From positions 558,001 to 622,000 of the forward strand of contig CP003096.1 in NCBI GenBank assembly GCA_000233775.1: a stretch of 64,000 nucleotides of DNA. Reading direction: 5' to 3'. Positions 24,057-32,669 of this stretch are shown one piece after another (position 1 is the stretch's first letter; every line of letters begins with the position of its first letter). The notes beneath the pieces were generated by a model, which was given only the letters and a program-made list of their open reading frames with translations, did no database searches and was not told the DNA's origin. Made by a program: the position numbers and the translations under genes. This DNA is from Thermovirga lienii DSM 17291 (GTDB lineage: Bacteria > Synergistota > Synergistia > Synergistales > Thermovirgaceae).

Positions 24057-25802
24057 GTGAGAAAGCTTTTGTCGTTTGTTTTATTATCAGGTGCCTTGTT
24101 ATTGTGCTTTGCATCGTTTTCCTTTGCTCAAAACCCCCTGGTGGTAGGAGTTGGTGTGTCCGGTAACAAGGAAGTAGCTTCCAATTTCATATTAAGTGTA
24201 GTTGAAACCAAGGTAGGAGAGCCCCTGGACCGCGAAGTGGTTCAGAAGGACATAGACAACATATACGGCTTGGGATTTTTCTCCCTGGTCGATGTGAATG
24301 TCACCCCTCAGTCCGGCGGGGTATACGTGGAGTATGAAGTGGTAGAGAACCCCACCATCAAGGAAATAGTTTTCGAGGGAAACACGGTCTATTCCAGTGA
24401 GGAGCTCATGGAGTACGTATTCTCCAAGCCTGGAAGCGTGTTCAATAGGGTCTTTTTCAGGCACGACCTGCAGAGGATAAAGGAAAAGTACGAAAAGGAC
24501 GGTTACACTTTGGTGAGGATGGAGGACGTAACCTTTGAGGATGGCGTAGTAAAGATAAAGATCGTCGAACCCAGGGTGGGCGACATCATTATTCAGGGAA
24601 ACAAAAAAACCAAGACCTTCGTAATAAAGCGAGAGATACTCCTCAAGAAAGGGGATCTATTCAACGCCGTCTTGGTTAGGCACTCGCTGAACAACCTCAA
24701 CCAGCTTGGCTTCTTCGAGGACGTCAGCTTGGGATTTGAACCCAACGAGGAAAACCCCGATATGGTGAACTTGGTGTTCACGGTTACCGAGCAGAAGACC
24801 ACAAAGGTCGGCCTTTCCATAGGTCACGGTTCCAGTAGCGGATGGACCGGAGGCGCGACCTTGACCGAGACCAACTACAAAGGCCTTGGACAGAGGGCCG
24901 AGATTGGATTTGAGACTGGAGACAGGGAGCAGTACTGGATAAGCTTCACTGAGCCCTACATGGACCAGGAGCATTACTCCTGGAAGGTCGGAGTTTACAA
25001 GAGAAGCTGGGAGGACCTTGAGGAGTACGAAGATGGAACGCTCCAGCACTACTACGACGAGGACAAGAAAGGGGCTTACTTCGGTATAGGCAAGAAGTTT
25101 CGTTCCGACGATAGGCTTAGCTGGTATGCCCTTTTGGATTGGCACGATGTTGAGATCTTCAACGTGAGGAACCCTGACGAGACTCCAGGGACAATGGTGG
25201 ACGATGAGGATCGCGTAGGGACCAACTACTCCATTACGGGCACTTTCACCTATAATGACATGGTGAAGTACATATCCTATCCTGACGGGGCAGTGTACAA
25301 ATTGAACGTCGAACAGGGCTACTTTGAGCCGGACGACGGAGACAAGATGGATTACACCAAGTACTGGATAGAGACTAGATACTACAGGCCCCTCAAGGAC
25401 TTTTTGTCGGGGATAATGGACAATCTGGACATCGGTTCCGAGGATAACCCGGTGATATTTGCGACCCGACTGAGGTATGGTTCTTCTTCCGGTCAGGTTC
25501 CGTGGTCTGAACAGTACTTCCTGGGTGGATCCAGCACGTTGAGAGGGTACAACGACGACGAGTTCGAGGGTGATGAGATGGCCCTTTTGAACGCCGAACT
25601 AAGAGTACCAGTCAAGGATGCTTTCTCCGTGGTTTTCTTCTACGACACAGGTATGGCATCGGACAACTTCAGTTTCTCTGACTTGAAGGATGCTTACGGA
25701 ATCGGGGTCAGGGTTCGTACCCCACTGGGCAATCTAAGGCTGGATGTAGCCGAGGGAGAATATGAGACAGTTACTCATTTTGGCTTTGGGGAGATGTTCT
25801 AG
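24057..25802 (+). CDS. bamA: Outer membrane protein assembly factor BamA (Omp85)
   Basis: A 581-residue Omp85 protein. The GTG at 24057 gives a clean signal peptide (MRKLLSFVLLSG... ending SFAQ) and has GGGAAGGGG ten bases upstream; ATG 24021 would add 12 residues ahead of it. POTRA domains occupy about residues 30-265, including VSGNKEVASNF, FEGNTVYSSEEL and IQGNKKTKTFVIKREILLKKGD; about three are visible rather than five. The C-terminal barrel has the family loop-6 motif as GGSSTLRGYNDDEFEGD and ends in a terminal strand with phenylalanine (FGFGEMF), the usual BamA recognition end. It inserts beta-barrels into the outer membrane. Confidence 0.93.
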   Translation: MRKLLSFVLLSGALLLCFASFSFAQNPLVVGVGVSGNKEVASNFILSVVETKVGEPLDREVVQKDIDNIYGLGFFSLVDVNVTPQSGGVYVEYEVVENPTIKEIVFEGNTVYSSEELMEYVFSKPGSVFNRVFFRHDLQRIKEKYEKDGYTLVRMEDVTFEDGVVKIKIVEPRVGDIIIQGNKKTKTFVIKREILLKKGDLFNAVLVRHSLNNLNQLGFFEDVSLGFEPNEENPDMVNLVFTVTEQKTTKVGLSIGHGSSSGWTGGATLTETNYKGLGQRAEIGFETGDREQYWISFTEPYMDQEHYSWKVGVYKRSWEDLEEYEDGTLQHYYDEDKKGAYFGIGKKFRSDDRLSWYALLDWHDVEIFNVRNPDETPGTMVDDEDRVGTNYSITGTFTYNDMVKYISYPDGAVYKLNVEQGYFEPDDGDKMDYTKYWIETRYYRPLKDFLSGIMDNLDIGSEDNPVIFATRLRYGSSSGQVPWSEQYFLGGSSTLRGYNDDEFEGDEMALLNAELRVPVKDAFSVVFFYDTGMASDNFSFSDLKDAYGIGVRVRTPLGNLRLDVAEGEYETVTHFGFGEMF

Positions 25803-25820
25803 GTGGTGCACTTCTGAGGG

Positions 25821-27077
25821 ATGAACGTTTTCTTGAGGGTTGTGCTTCGAACTTTGTGGGCCTCGGTCGTCTTGGTTATGGCCGTGGCCTTTCTAATGAA
25901 TAAGGAGGCATGCGCCTTCGTTAAGGTAGACGGTGTGCAGCCGTGGCTTGCTGAGGCCACGGAGCGTTCCTTGGACGCTGTATGGAGCGAGGCAGTGAAG
26001 CGAAGCCTCCCAAACAGGGACGCGGTGCTGAAGCTTGTGGCCAAGAGGCTCTTTCCGGGGTTGGTCGTAGAGGATCTCAGGGAAGATGGAGGTAACCTTT
26101 ACGTCAGGTTTGCCCCCTCCCAAGATGGAAAGCAGTGGAAGGCGGTTTTCAACTATCCCAAGCTTTCACCCTTTCTTTCGAGGCTTTTTGAAAAGGATGC
26201 ACAAGCCTTGCGCGGTAAATTTGAAGAGATGTTGGATCACCTTCCCTTCGATGTCCTGAGATGGTCCTCTGGCGCATTTCAGGAGAAGGCAGAAGGCATG
26301 ATAGAGTCAAGCCTTCCTGGGTGGAAAGGCGCATTTGTCTTTTCTATGGAAGAAGAGTCTTTTGTGCTGGAGGTGAGCTTTACCCCGAAAGACCCTATCG
26401 TAGTGGCGTTCAGGACCAGCTTCTCTTCCCTTACTATCCCCAACATACTGCAAGCAGATTTGGAAGAGGAGACCTTGGAAGTGCTTTCCGATTACATAGG
26501 CCTTCCGGTCCAGTGGGTTTCCAAGCACAAAAAGGACATCTCCAGGCAGGTTGCAAGCTCCCTGGAGGAAAAGTGGCAGGCTAGGAAGCTAAAGGGGAAG
26601 GTGGAGGTGGATCTTACCCCACAGGCTGTTTCCTCCATGAAGGTCAACGTGGAGAGCCAAAAGTACGTGCTCAGGGCATGGCTTACCACTTATATTGGCT
26701 CTGAGGGAAGGTACCCAGAGGTGGGGATTCATTTTGGAAGACGAACGGTTCCCCTATCTGGTTTCGATCTGGAGCTATACGGCGAAGGGATAGTGCGAGT
26801 GGACAATGGCGACCTGGAAAGCCGACTAGGGGCTAGGTGGCTTTTATGGAAAGATGTTTGGGTTGGAGCGGAGCGAGTTTTCCCAGATGATGAGTATTGG
26901 GGGCGAGTCTGGTTTGACAAGATCCTGGATGGGGTTTATGGTTGGGCTCGCTTCAACGAAGAGAACGAGGTCGAAGCTGCCGTCGGATGGAGGTTAAGGG
27001 AGCACATATCCTGGGAGCTTTTTTACGATAGCAGAGAGGAAGACGAATTTTGCGTAAGGTTGGTAGGTAACCTTTAG
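25821..27077 (+). CDS. Exported protein of unknown function between bamA and lpxD
   Basis: 418 residues, no family recognised. An N-terminal hydrophobic segment (about 10-30, VVLRTLWASVVLVMAVAFL) ends near ACAF, a plausible signal peptidase site. The middle (about 40-260) is soluble in character and alternates strands and helices (FEEMLDHLPFDVL; IVVAFRTSFSSLTIPN). The last 140 residues contain alternating polar and aromatic strands (YVLRAWLTTYIG; LGARWLLWKDVWVGAERVF; HISWELFYDSRE) resembling a small barrel. It is 19 bases after bamA and 19 before lpxD, so it is probably an envelope assembly factor. No database call is offered. Confidence 0.7.
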   Translation: MNVFLRVVLRTLWASVVLVMAVAFLMNKEACAFVKVDGVQPWLAEATERSLDAVWSEAVKRSLPNRDAVLKLVAKRLFPGLVVEDLREDGGNLYVRFAPSQDGKQWKAVFNYPKLSPFLSRLFEKDAQALRGKFEEMLDHLPFDVLRWSSGAFQEKAEGMIESSLPGWKGAFVFSMEEESFVLEVSFTPKDPIVVAFRTSFSSLTIPNILQADLEEETLEVLSDYIGLPVQWVSKHKKDISRQVASSLEEKWQARKLKGKVEVDLTPQAVSSMKVNVESQKYVLRAWLTTYIGSEGRYPEVGIHFGRRTVPLSGFDLELYGEGIVRVDNGDLESRLGARWLLWKDVWVGAERVFPDDEYWGRVWFDKILDGVYGWARFNEENEVEAAVGWRLREHISWELFYDSREEDEFCVRLVGNL

Positions 27078-27096
27078 GAGGGAGTATTACATCAAG

Positions 27097-28143
27097 ATGA
27101 TCGTAGAGCGGGATATTACCATAGCCGAGCTAGCTGGATTGGTGGAGGGCAAACCCCTTGGGGACGAAAGAAAGATCGTTAGGGGTGTGCAGCTTCCATC
27201 GGGGCAGAGGCGGGACTATGTGGCAGTGGCATGGCAGAAAGAGGACTTTCATTTGGTGGGCGAAGATGTCCCAGTGGTTGTTCCTGAAGGGTGGCTTACG
27301 GAAGGAAGGACTGGTATAGAGGTAAAAGACCCGCAGCTTGCTTTTGCTAAAATATTGTCGTTTTTCTCCCCCAAGAAAGATTTCTCGCCAGGGATTCACG
27401 AAACGGCGGTAGTGGACGTTGCGGCCAAGGTGGATCCTTCAGCGAGCGTCGGCCCATACTGTGTCATCAAAAAAGATGCCGAGATAGGTCCAGGCGTGGT
27501 GCTGGAGTCAGGGGTATACGTAGGAGAGTCCGTCAAGATTGGGGCCAGAACACGAATTGAACATGGCGTTGTGCTCTATGATGGCACCATCGTGGGTGAG
27601 GATTGCCTTATCCACGCAGGTTCCGTAATTGGGTGCGATGGCTTCGGCTTTCTACTGAACAGGGCCCCCAAGCCCATAAAGATACCCCAACTGGGCAGAG
27701 TCAGGATTGGAAACAGGGTAGAGATAGGAGCCTGCAGCACCATAGATCGGGCTACGCTGGATGAGACGGTCGTGGGGGATGACACGGTGATAGACAACCA
27801 TGTCCACATAGGACACAACGCCAAGATAGGCAAAGGATGTGTGTTGGTGGCCATGGCAGGCATTGCAGGCAGCGCAGTGCTTGAGGACGGAGTGGTCATG
27901 GCTGCCCGAAGCGGCGTAGCTGATCACGTCAGGGTCGGAAAGGGGGCGGTGATAGCTGCTCACGGAGGCGCTACGAAGGACGTGCCTCCCGGGAAGGTGT
28001 ATTCAGGCTTCCCGGCGCGGGAGCACGATCAGGAAATGAAAAGACAGGTAATAGTAGGCAAGCTGGTGGAGCTTTATCCTAAGCTAAGGAAAGTTCTTAA
28101 GTCGTTGGATAAAGAACAAGAGGGTGCTGGTGAAAGTAAATGA
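27097..28143 (+). CDS. lpxD: UDP-3-O-acyl-glucosamine N-acyltransferase LpxD
   Basis: A 348-residue enzyme for the third step of lipid A synthesis. After an N-terminal uridine-binding domain comes a left-handed beta-helix of hexapeptide repeats (VDPSASVGPYCVIKKDAEIGPGVVLESG, given as repeats of I/V-G-x-x-x). The key histidine region is VIDNHVHIGHNAKIG. AGGAGGGA at about 27077-27084 precedes ATG 27097. It overlaps lpxC by four bases (ATGA). Confidence 0.95.
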   Translation: MIVERDITIAELAGLVEGKPLGDERKIVRGVQLPSGQRRDYVAVAWQKEDFHLVGEDVPVVVPEGWLTEGRTGIEVKDPQLAFAKILSFFSPKKDFSPGIHETAVVDVAAKVDPSASVGPYCVIKKDAEIGPGVVLESGVYVGESVKIGARTRIEHGVVLYDGTIVGEDCLIHAGSVIGCDGFGFLLNRAPKPIKIPQLGRVRIGNRVEIGACSTIDRATLDETVVGDDTVIDNHVHIGHNAKIGKGCVLVAMAGIAGSAVLEDGVVMAARSGVADHVRVGKGAVIAAHGGATKDVPPGKVYSGFPAREHDQEMKRQVIVGKLVELYPKLRKVLKSLDKEQEGAGESK

Positions 28144-28982
28144 CGCGAGGAAAGATAAAAAGGCTTAAAAGCCCCATGGTGCTCCAAGGAAAGGGGCTTC
28201 ATACAGGGGTAGAATCTACTCTCAGGCTCTACCCGGTGGATGAGCTTGGAATATGGGTGGAAAAGGAGGGGAAAAGGTACAACCTCCAGGATCTTGAAGT
28301 CGACGGTTCGGCGAGAGGAACGGCCCTCCTTTTTCCTGATGGAAAGAGCTTAAAGACGGTGGAGCATCTCTTGGCGGCCTTGTCAGGACTGGGAGTGTGG
28401 CAGGTGGCTTTTTCCGTAGAGGGGCCTGAGGTGCCTGCCATGGACGGCTCGTGCTTCCCTCTGGCAAAGGAGCTTTCTGGAAACGTGGAGGAGATTTCCC
28501 TGGAGAAGGACCTTTGTGTGGATGTGGCCTTTCCCATTTGGGTGCACGACGAAAATAGAAAGGCTTTCGTGGCGGCCTTCCCTGGTGAGGGCTTTCAGAC
28601 ATCGGTGGTAGTTAATTATGGAACGGAAAGGGGCATAACGCAGGCCTTTGAGTACGTTCACAGCGAAGGGGCCTTCCTTGAGGAAGTGGCCAAGGCAAGG
28701 ACCTTCGTATTGGAAGAGGAGATAGAGTTTGTGATATCCAGAGGGTTAGGCCTGGGAGGGTCGAAGGATAACACGGTAGTGGTCCCTTTGAGGGGGCCAA
28801 TGGAGGGATTGAGGTATCCTGACGAACTGGCAAGGCATAAGACCCTGGATCTTATAGGTGATCTCTCACTTTTGGGGTCTCCCGTGAGAGGTATTGTGGT
28901 CTCATACAAGGGAGGGCATGCCCTTAACGTGGAACTTGCTAGAAGGCTAAAAAGACTTTTAGTGCGGGATAATGTATGTTAA
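28140..28982 (+). CDS. lpxC: UDP-3-O-acyl-N-acetylglucosamine deacetylase LpxC
   Basis: A 280-residue zinc deacetylase, the committed step of lipid A synthesis. Zinc and active-site residues are visible: histidine in VEHLLAALSGLG, the ARHKTLDLIGDL motif (second histidine and aspartate) and GGHALN near the end. DGSCFPLAKEL is also typical. Slightly shorter than the E. coli enzyme (305). It overlaps the lpxD stop; fabZ follows 35 bases later. Confidence 0.95.
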   Translation: MTRGKIKRLKSPMVLQGKGLHTGVESTLRLYPVDELGIWVEKEGKRYNLQDLEVDGSARGTALLFPDGKSLKTVEHLLAALSGLGVWQVAFSVEGPEVPAMDGSCFPLAKELSGNVEEISLEKDLCVDVAFPIWVHDENRKAFVAAFPGEGFQTSVVVNYGTERGITQAFEYVHSEGAFLEEVAKARTFVLEEEIEFVISRGLGLGGSKDNTVVVPLRGPMEGLRYPDELARHKTLDLIGDLSLLGSPVRGIVVSYKGGHALNVELARRLKRLLVRDNVC

Positions 28983-29017
28983 AAAAGCGACTATATAGGT
29001 TTGAAGGAGGCGCAGCC

Positions 29018-29458
29018 ATGGACATTCTAAAGATAAGAAGTTTTCTACCCCATAGGTATCCCTTCCTTTTGGTTGACCGGGTGCTGGAGGTAGGCGAAGA
29101 CAGGGTGGTAGGATACAAAAACGTAACTATAAACGAACCATTCTTTGTAGGCCACTTCCCTGAGGAGCCGGTAATGCCTGGAGTGTTGGTTTTGGAATCC
29201 ATGGGGCAAGTTGCAGCCATGATGATAGCTACCAAGCCGGAGGCGAAGGGCTTGGCAATGTATCTTACTGGGATAGAGAAGGCCAAGCTGAGAAAACCGG
29301 TAGTGCCAGGGGACAAGCTGGTGACCGAGGCCAAGTTAGTGAGGCTTCGAGGCAAGGTTGGAAAGGTCGAGGCAGTGGCAAAGGTGGAAGGCGAAGTAGT
29401 GGCGGAAGCCCTTTTTAGCTTCGTGGTCGCAGAGAGGCTTACAGGGGAGAAAGATTGA
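29018..29458 (+). CDS. fabZ: 3-hydroxyacyl-ACP dehydratase FabZ
   Basis: A 146-residue hot-dog-fold dehydratase. The catalytic histidine is in FLPHRYPFLLVDRV and the glutamate in GHFPEEPVMPGVLVLESMGQ. ATG 29018 is used because GGAGG lies 9 bases upstream; the frame extends 14 codons further into lpxC. Its place between lpxC and lpxA is the common arrangement and sets hydroxyacyl-ACP partition between lipid A and fatty acids. Confidence 0.95.
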   Translation: MDILKIRSFLPHRYPFLLVDRVLEVGEDRVVGYKNVTINEPFFVGHFPEEPVMPGVLVLESMGQVAAMMIATKPEAKGLAMYLTGIEKAKLRKPVVPGDKLVTEAKLVRLRGKVGKVEAVAKVEGEVVAEALFSFVVAERLTGEKD

Positions 29459-30270
29459 TGGCAACCTTTATCCATCCTACTGCACTGGTATCAAGCAAGG
29501 CAGAATTGGGAGATGGCGTGTCGGTAGGGCCTTACTGTATCGTCCATGACGACGTGGAGATTGGGCCAGGAACGAAACTTGAGGCTTTCGTTACTGTTCG
29601 GGATCATGTGAGAATCGGCCAAAACTGCCTTTTGTGCGAACACGTGACTTTGGGTCAGGCACCCCAGGATTTTGGATACAAGGGAGAGCTATCCTGGGTA
29701 AAGATAGGAGACGGCGTGACCCTAAGGGAGAACGTTACTGTGCACCTTGCCAGTGGAGAAGGAGCGACAACTACCGTCAGTGACGGTTGTTTCATAATGG
29801 AGGGTGTTCACATCGGACATAACGTCTTCGTGGGGCCCAACTGCGTAATAGCAAGCAAGGCAGGCCTGGCAGGATACGCTAGCATAGGCAAGGGAGCAGT
29901 TCTCGGGGGACTGTGCGGCATCCACCAGTTCGTGCGGATCGGTGATTACTGCATGATAGGAGGGTTATCCAAGGTGGTCAAGGATGTCCCTCCCTTTTTG
30001 ACTGCTGATGGCCACCCCGCCAAGATACGGGGGCTCAATGTAATAGGGCTCAGAAGGAACGGCTTCAGCCAACAGGACAGGAGCCTCATAAAGAGGGTGT
30101 ACAAGACCCTATTAAGGAGTGGGTTGATGCTCAAGGAGGCCGTGGAGGCGGTGGAGAAAGGGTATGATCTTGTTCCTCCGGTGAGGGAGATTTTGGCCTT
30201 CCTCAAAGAGAGCAAGAGGGGAATCTCCCCTTGGCCAGGCAAGGGCGAAAAGAGGTCATTCGATGATTAA
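29458..30270 (+). CDS. lpxA: UDP-N-acetylglucosamine acyltransferase LpxA
   Basis: A 270-residue hexapeptide-repeat enzyme that starts lipid A synthesis with a hydroxyacyl-ACP donor. Repeats begin at FIHPTALVSSKAELG. The catalytic region is MEGVHIGHNVFVGPNCVIASKAGLAG, with the histidine in HIGHN. The C-terminal helical domain is present (LIKRVYKTLLRSGL). ATG 29458 overlaps the fabZ stop; TTG 29455 is one codon earlier. Confidence 0.96.
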   Translation: MATFIHPTALVSSKAELGDGVSVGPYCIVHDDVEIGPGTKLEAFVTVRDHVRIGQNCLLCEHVTLGQAPQDFGYKGELSWVKIGDGVTLRENVTVHLASGEGATTTVSDGCFIMEGVHIGHNVFVGPNCVIASKAGLAGYASIGKGAVLGGLCGIHQFVRIGDYCMIGGLSKVVKDVPPFLTADGHPAKIRGLNVIGLRRNGFSQQDRSLIKRVYKTLLRSGLMLKEAVEAVEKGYDLVPPVREILAFLKESKRGISPWPGKGEKRSFDD

Positions 30271-30748
30271 GCTTTTCGTGATGGACGTAGATGGTACCAT
30301 GACCGATGGTGGCATTTTGGTGGACGGCTGTGGGAACGAGTGGAAGCGTTTCGATGTCAAGGACGGCATGGGGATAGCGAGGCTCAAAAAGAGTGGAGTG
30401 GAAGTGTGCATCATAAGTGGCCGTCCGTCCAAGGCAACCGCCGCTAGGGCTGAGGAGTTGGGGATAACTAGGGTGTACCAAGGAGTGGATGACAAGCTTG
30501 CTCTTTTAAAGAGCATAGCGGAGGAAATGGGTTTGACTCCTAGCGAGATCGCTTACATAGGGGATGACGTGAATGACGTGCCCTGCCTTGAATGGGTAGG
30601 GCTTGGATTTGCGCCGTCTGATGCTCTTTTGGAGGCTCAAAGGGTTTCAGACGTGGTGACCCCATCAAGGGGAGGTTATGGAGCGGTGCGAGATGCGGCC
30701 GAGTTCGTACTGCAGAAAAATCAATCTGAAGGGACTTCCAAGGGATGA
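30263..30748 (+). CDS. kdsC: 3-deoxy-D-manno-octulosonate 8-phosphate phosphatase KdsC
   Basis: A 161-residue HAD-family hydrolase of the C0 type with no cap domain. Motif I is FVMDVDGTMTDG, motif II is IISGRPS, and motif IV is YIGDDVNDVPCLE. It follows KdsA in Kdo synthesis. It overlaps lpxA by eight bases and the permease gene by four. The other Kdo genes are 8 kb downstream in the same block. Confidence 0.93.
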   Translation: MIKLFVMDVDGTMTDGGILVDGCGNEWKRFDVKDGMGIARLKKSGVEVCIISGRPSKATAARAEELGITRVYQGVDDKLALLKSIAEEMGLTPSEIAYIGDDVNDVPCLEWVGLGFAPSDALLEAQRVSDVVTPSRGGYGAVRDAAEFVLQKNQSEGTSKG

Positions 30749-31854
30749 GCAAAAAGCGCCACTTGCTGAGAACGCTAGATAGATACATCCTTTCAGAGGT
30801 TTCTGGGGCGTTCTTCTTTGGTATAGCAGCCTTCGCAGTGCTTTTGGTGGCAGGGGACCTTTTGTTCGACATTGCTGATCTGATAGTCGAAAAGGGGGTT
30901 TCCGCCTGGGCTGTAGCGAAGCTTTTCGCATACAAGCTTCCCGAGGTCATAGTTATGACTTTGCCCATGGCATCTCTTTTGGCTTGCCTTTTGACCTTCA
31001 GCAGGCTTTCATCCCAAAGCGAGATAGTGGCCCTTAGGGCGTCGGGGGTTGCCTTTCAGAGGATACTGGTTCCCATATTGATTGCTGGCACATTGGTTTC
31101 CATGGTGGCCTTGGCTTTCAACGAGACTTTGGTTCCTCTCTCCAACAAGGCAGCGGACAACATACTCAGATTTGAAGTGGCAAAGGAAAAGCCCACAATG
31201 CTGAAGGAAAAGGTGTTTTTGAGGGAGGAGTCTGGAGGAACCTTGAAGAGGGTGGTCTACATAGCCAAGCTTCGATACAACAAGGGCGAGATGGAGGACG
31301 TGCTGATTCAGGATTTTGAGAAAGGAATCTTGAACAGAATAACCAACGCCAAGCGAGGTTATTGGACCAAGGAAGGATGGGTCCTCAGGGATGGCAAGGT
31401 CTTTGAGGTCAAAGGTGGAGAGAAGGTCCAGTTGCTTTTTTCCTTTGATACCCAGAAGATGCCGGTCCTTTTCGAACCGCAAAAGATGGTTAAGGTTTCC
31501 CGAAACCCCCAGGAGATGAGCGCGCTGGAGCTATGGGAATACATAAAGCTAATGAAGAAGCAAGGCTCAAACCTGTCTCCTTTGTGGGTTTTGTTTCACT
31601 TGAAACTGGCTCTGCCGTGGGCATGTGTGATATTGGCCCTTTTGGGCACTACCCTTGGGGTAAGGCCACACCGTTCAGGACACGGCACGGGGCTTGCAAC
31701 AAGCGTTTTCATAGTCTTTTTGTACTACGTTCTCATGTCCTTTTTCAAATCTTTTGGAGAGGCGGGGCATCTAAGCCCCCTCATCGCTGCTTGGATGCCC
31801 AATCTTACATTCTTCGCCTACGCGTTCAGGTTGGCGCTGAAGGCTAATGGTTAG
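30745..31854 (+). CDS. LptF/LptG family LPS export permease
   Basis: A 369-residue YjgP/YjgQ-family protein. Membrane helices are at about 18-40, 62-85, 100-125 and, after a periplasmic beta-jellyroll domain (about 130-265), three more at about 285-365. It works with LptB to lift LPS to the Lpt bridge. Only one permease is present here, whereas LptF and LptG normally act as a pair; the other may be elsewhere or this one may form a homodimer. It overlaps kdsC by four bases. Confidence 0.88.
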   Translation: MSKKRHLLRTLDRYILSEVSGAFFFGIAAFAVLLVAGDLLFDIADLIVEKGVSAWAVAKLFAYKLPEVIVMTLPMASLLACLLTFSRLSSQSEIVALRASGVAFQRILVPILIAGTLVSMVALAFNETLVPLSNKAADNILRFEVAKEKPTMLKEKVFLREESGGTLKRVVYIAKLRYNKGEMEDVLIQDFEKGILNRITNAKRGYWTKEGWVLRDGKVFEVKGGEKVQLLFSFDTQKMPVLFEPQKMVKVSRNPQEMSALELWEYIKLMKKQGSNLSPLWVLFHLKLALPWACVILALLGTTLGVRPHRSGHGTGLATSVFIVFLYYVLMSFFKSFGEAGHLSPLIAAWMPNLTFFAYAFRLALKANG

Positions 31855-31856
31855 GG

Positions 31857-32669
31857 GTGGTTCCTTTGTTCTCTGAAAGGATTGCGTTGATTGCAGGTGG
31901 GGGTGCTCTGCCTTTGGAGATACTTGGCAGGCTGCAGGGCAAGATAGCTGTCGTCTATTCATTGAACGAGGGGCTATCCAGTGGAGAGAGTGTCCCTGAA
32001 ACCACAGAGGTTATAAAGATGGTCTCGCCCGATCTGGAGTGGCTTTTGAGGGACCTAGAGAGAAGGAACATAAGGAAACTTTTGATGGCAGGTTACGTTC
32101 CCAAGAAACTCATGTATATGCCAGAGGCTCTGGACCCTGCCCTTCGGGCCGTCATCGGTAAACTTGCATCCAGGGACGATCATAGCCTTTTGGGAGCTAT
32201 CGTGGCGGCCATAGAGTCTCATGGAGTCGAGGTGATGCCCTATAGGGATGTAATCTTGGATATATTGGCTCCTGTTGGTGTGATAGCTGGCCGTAACCCG
32301 ACGGAGGAGGAAAAGGACGACATAGCATGGGGGGTAGAAATAATTAGACGCCTTTTGCCCTTGTCCTTTGGCCAGACTATAGTTGTGAAAAGCCGTTCAG
32401 TCGTCGCCGTGGAGGCCATGGAGGGTACCGACAGGACCATAGAGCGGGCGGGCACCCTTGTCAAAGGTGGAGTCGTAATAAAGATGATGCGGCCAGACCA
32501 GGACGAGCGGTATGACCTTCCCACCATAGGCCCGACCACGCTGGAGGCCATGGCTAAGGGAGGGCTTTCCTGTCTTGCAGTGGAGGCAGGAAGGACTATA
32601 ATCCTGGAGAAAGAGAAAACATTTGATATCGCCGAAAAATCGGGGATTGCCGTTTGGGGGATAGGCTAA
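31857..32669 (+). CDS. lpxI: UDP-2,3-diacylglucosamine diphosphatase LpxI
   Basis: A 270-residue protein of the LpxI (DUF1009) family, the alternative to LpxH. It hydrolyses UDP-diacylglucosamine to lipid X. Features are IALIAGGGALPLEI, LLMAGYVPKKLMY, GVIAGRNPTEEE, VVKSRSVVAVEAMEGTDRTI and MAKGGLSCLAVEAGRTI. GTG 31857 lies in the G-rich site; TTG 31866 is another possible start. It is directly joined to lpxB (TAATG). Confidence 0.93.
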   Translation: MVPLFSERIALIAGGGALPLEILGRLQGKIAVVYSLNEGLSSGESVPETTEVIKMVSPDLEWLLRDLERRNIRKLLMAGYVPKKLMYMPEALDPALRAVIGKLASRDDHSLLGAIVAAIESHGVEVMPYRDVILDILAPVGVIAGRNPTEEEKDDIAWGVEIIRRLLPLSFGQTIVVKSRSVVAVEAMEGTDRTIERAGTLVKGGVVIKMMRPDQDERYDLPTIGPTTLEAMAKGGLSCLAVEAGRTIILEKEKTFDIAEKSGIAVWGIG

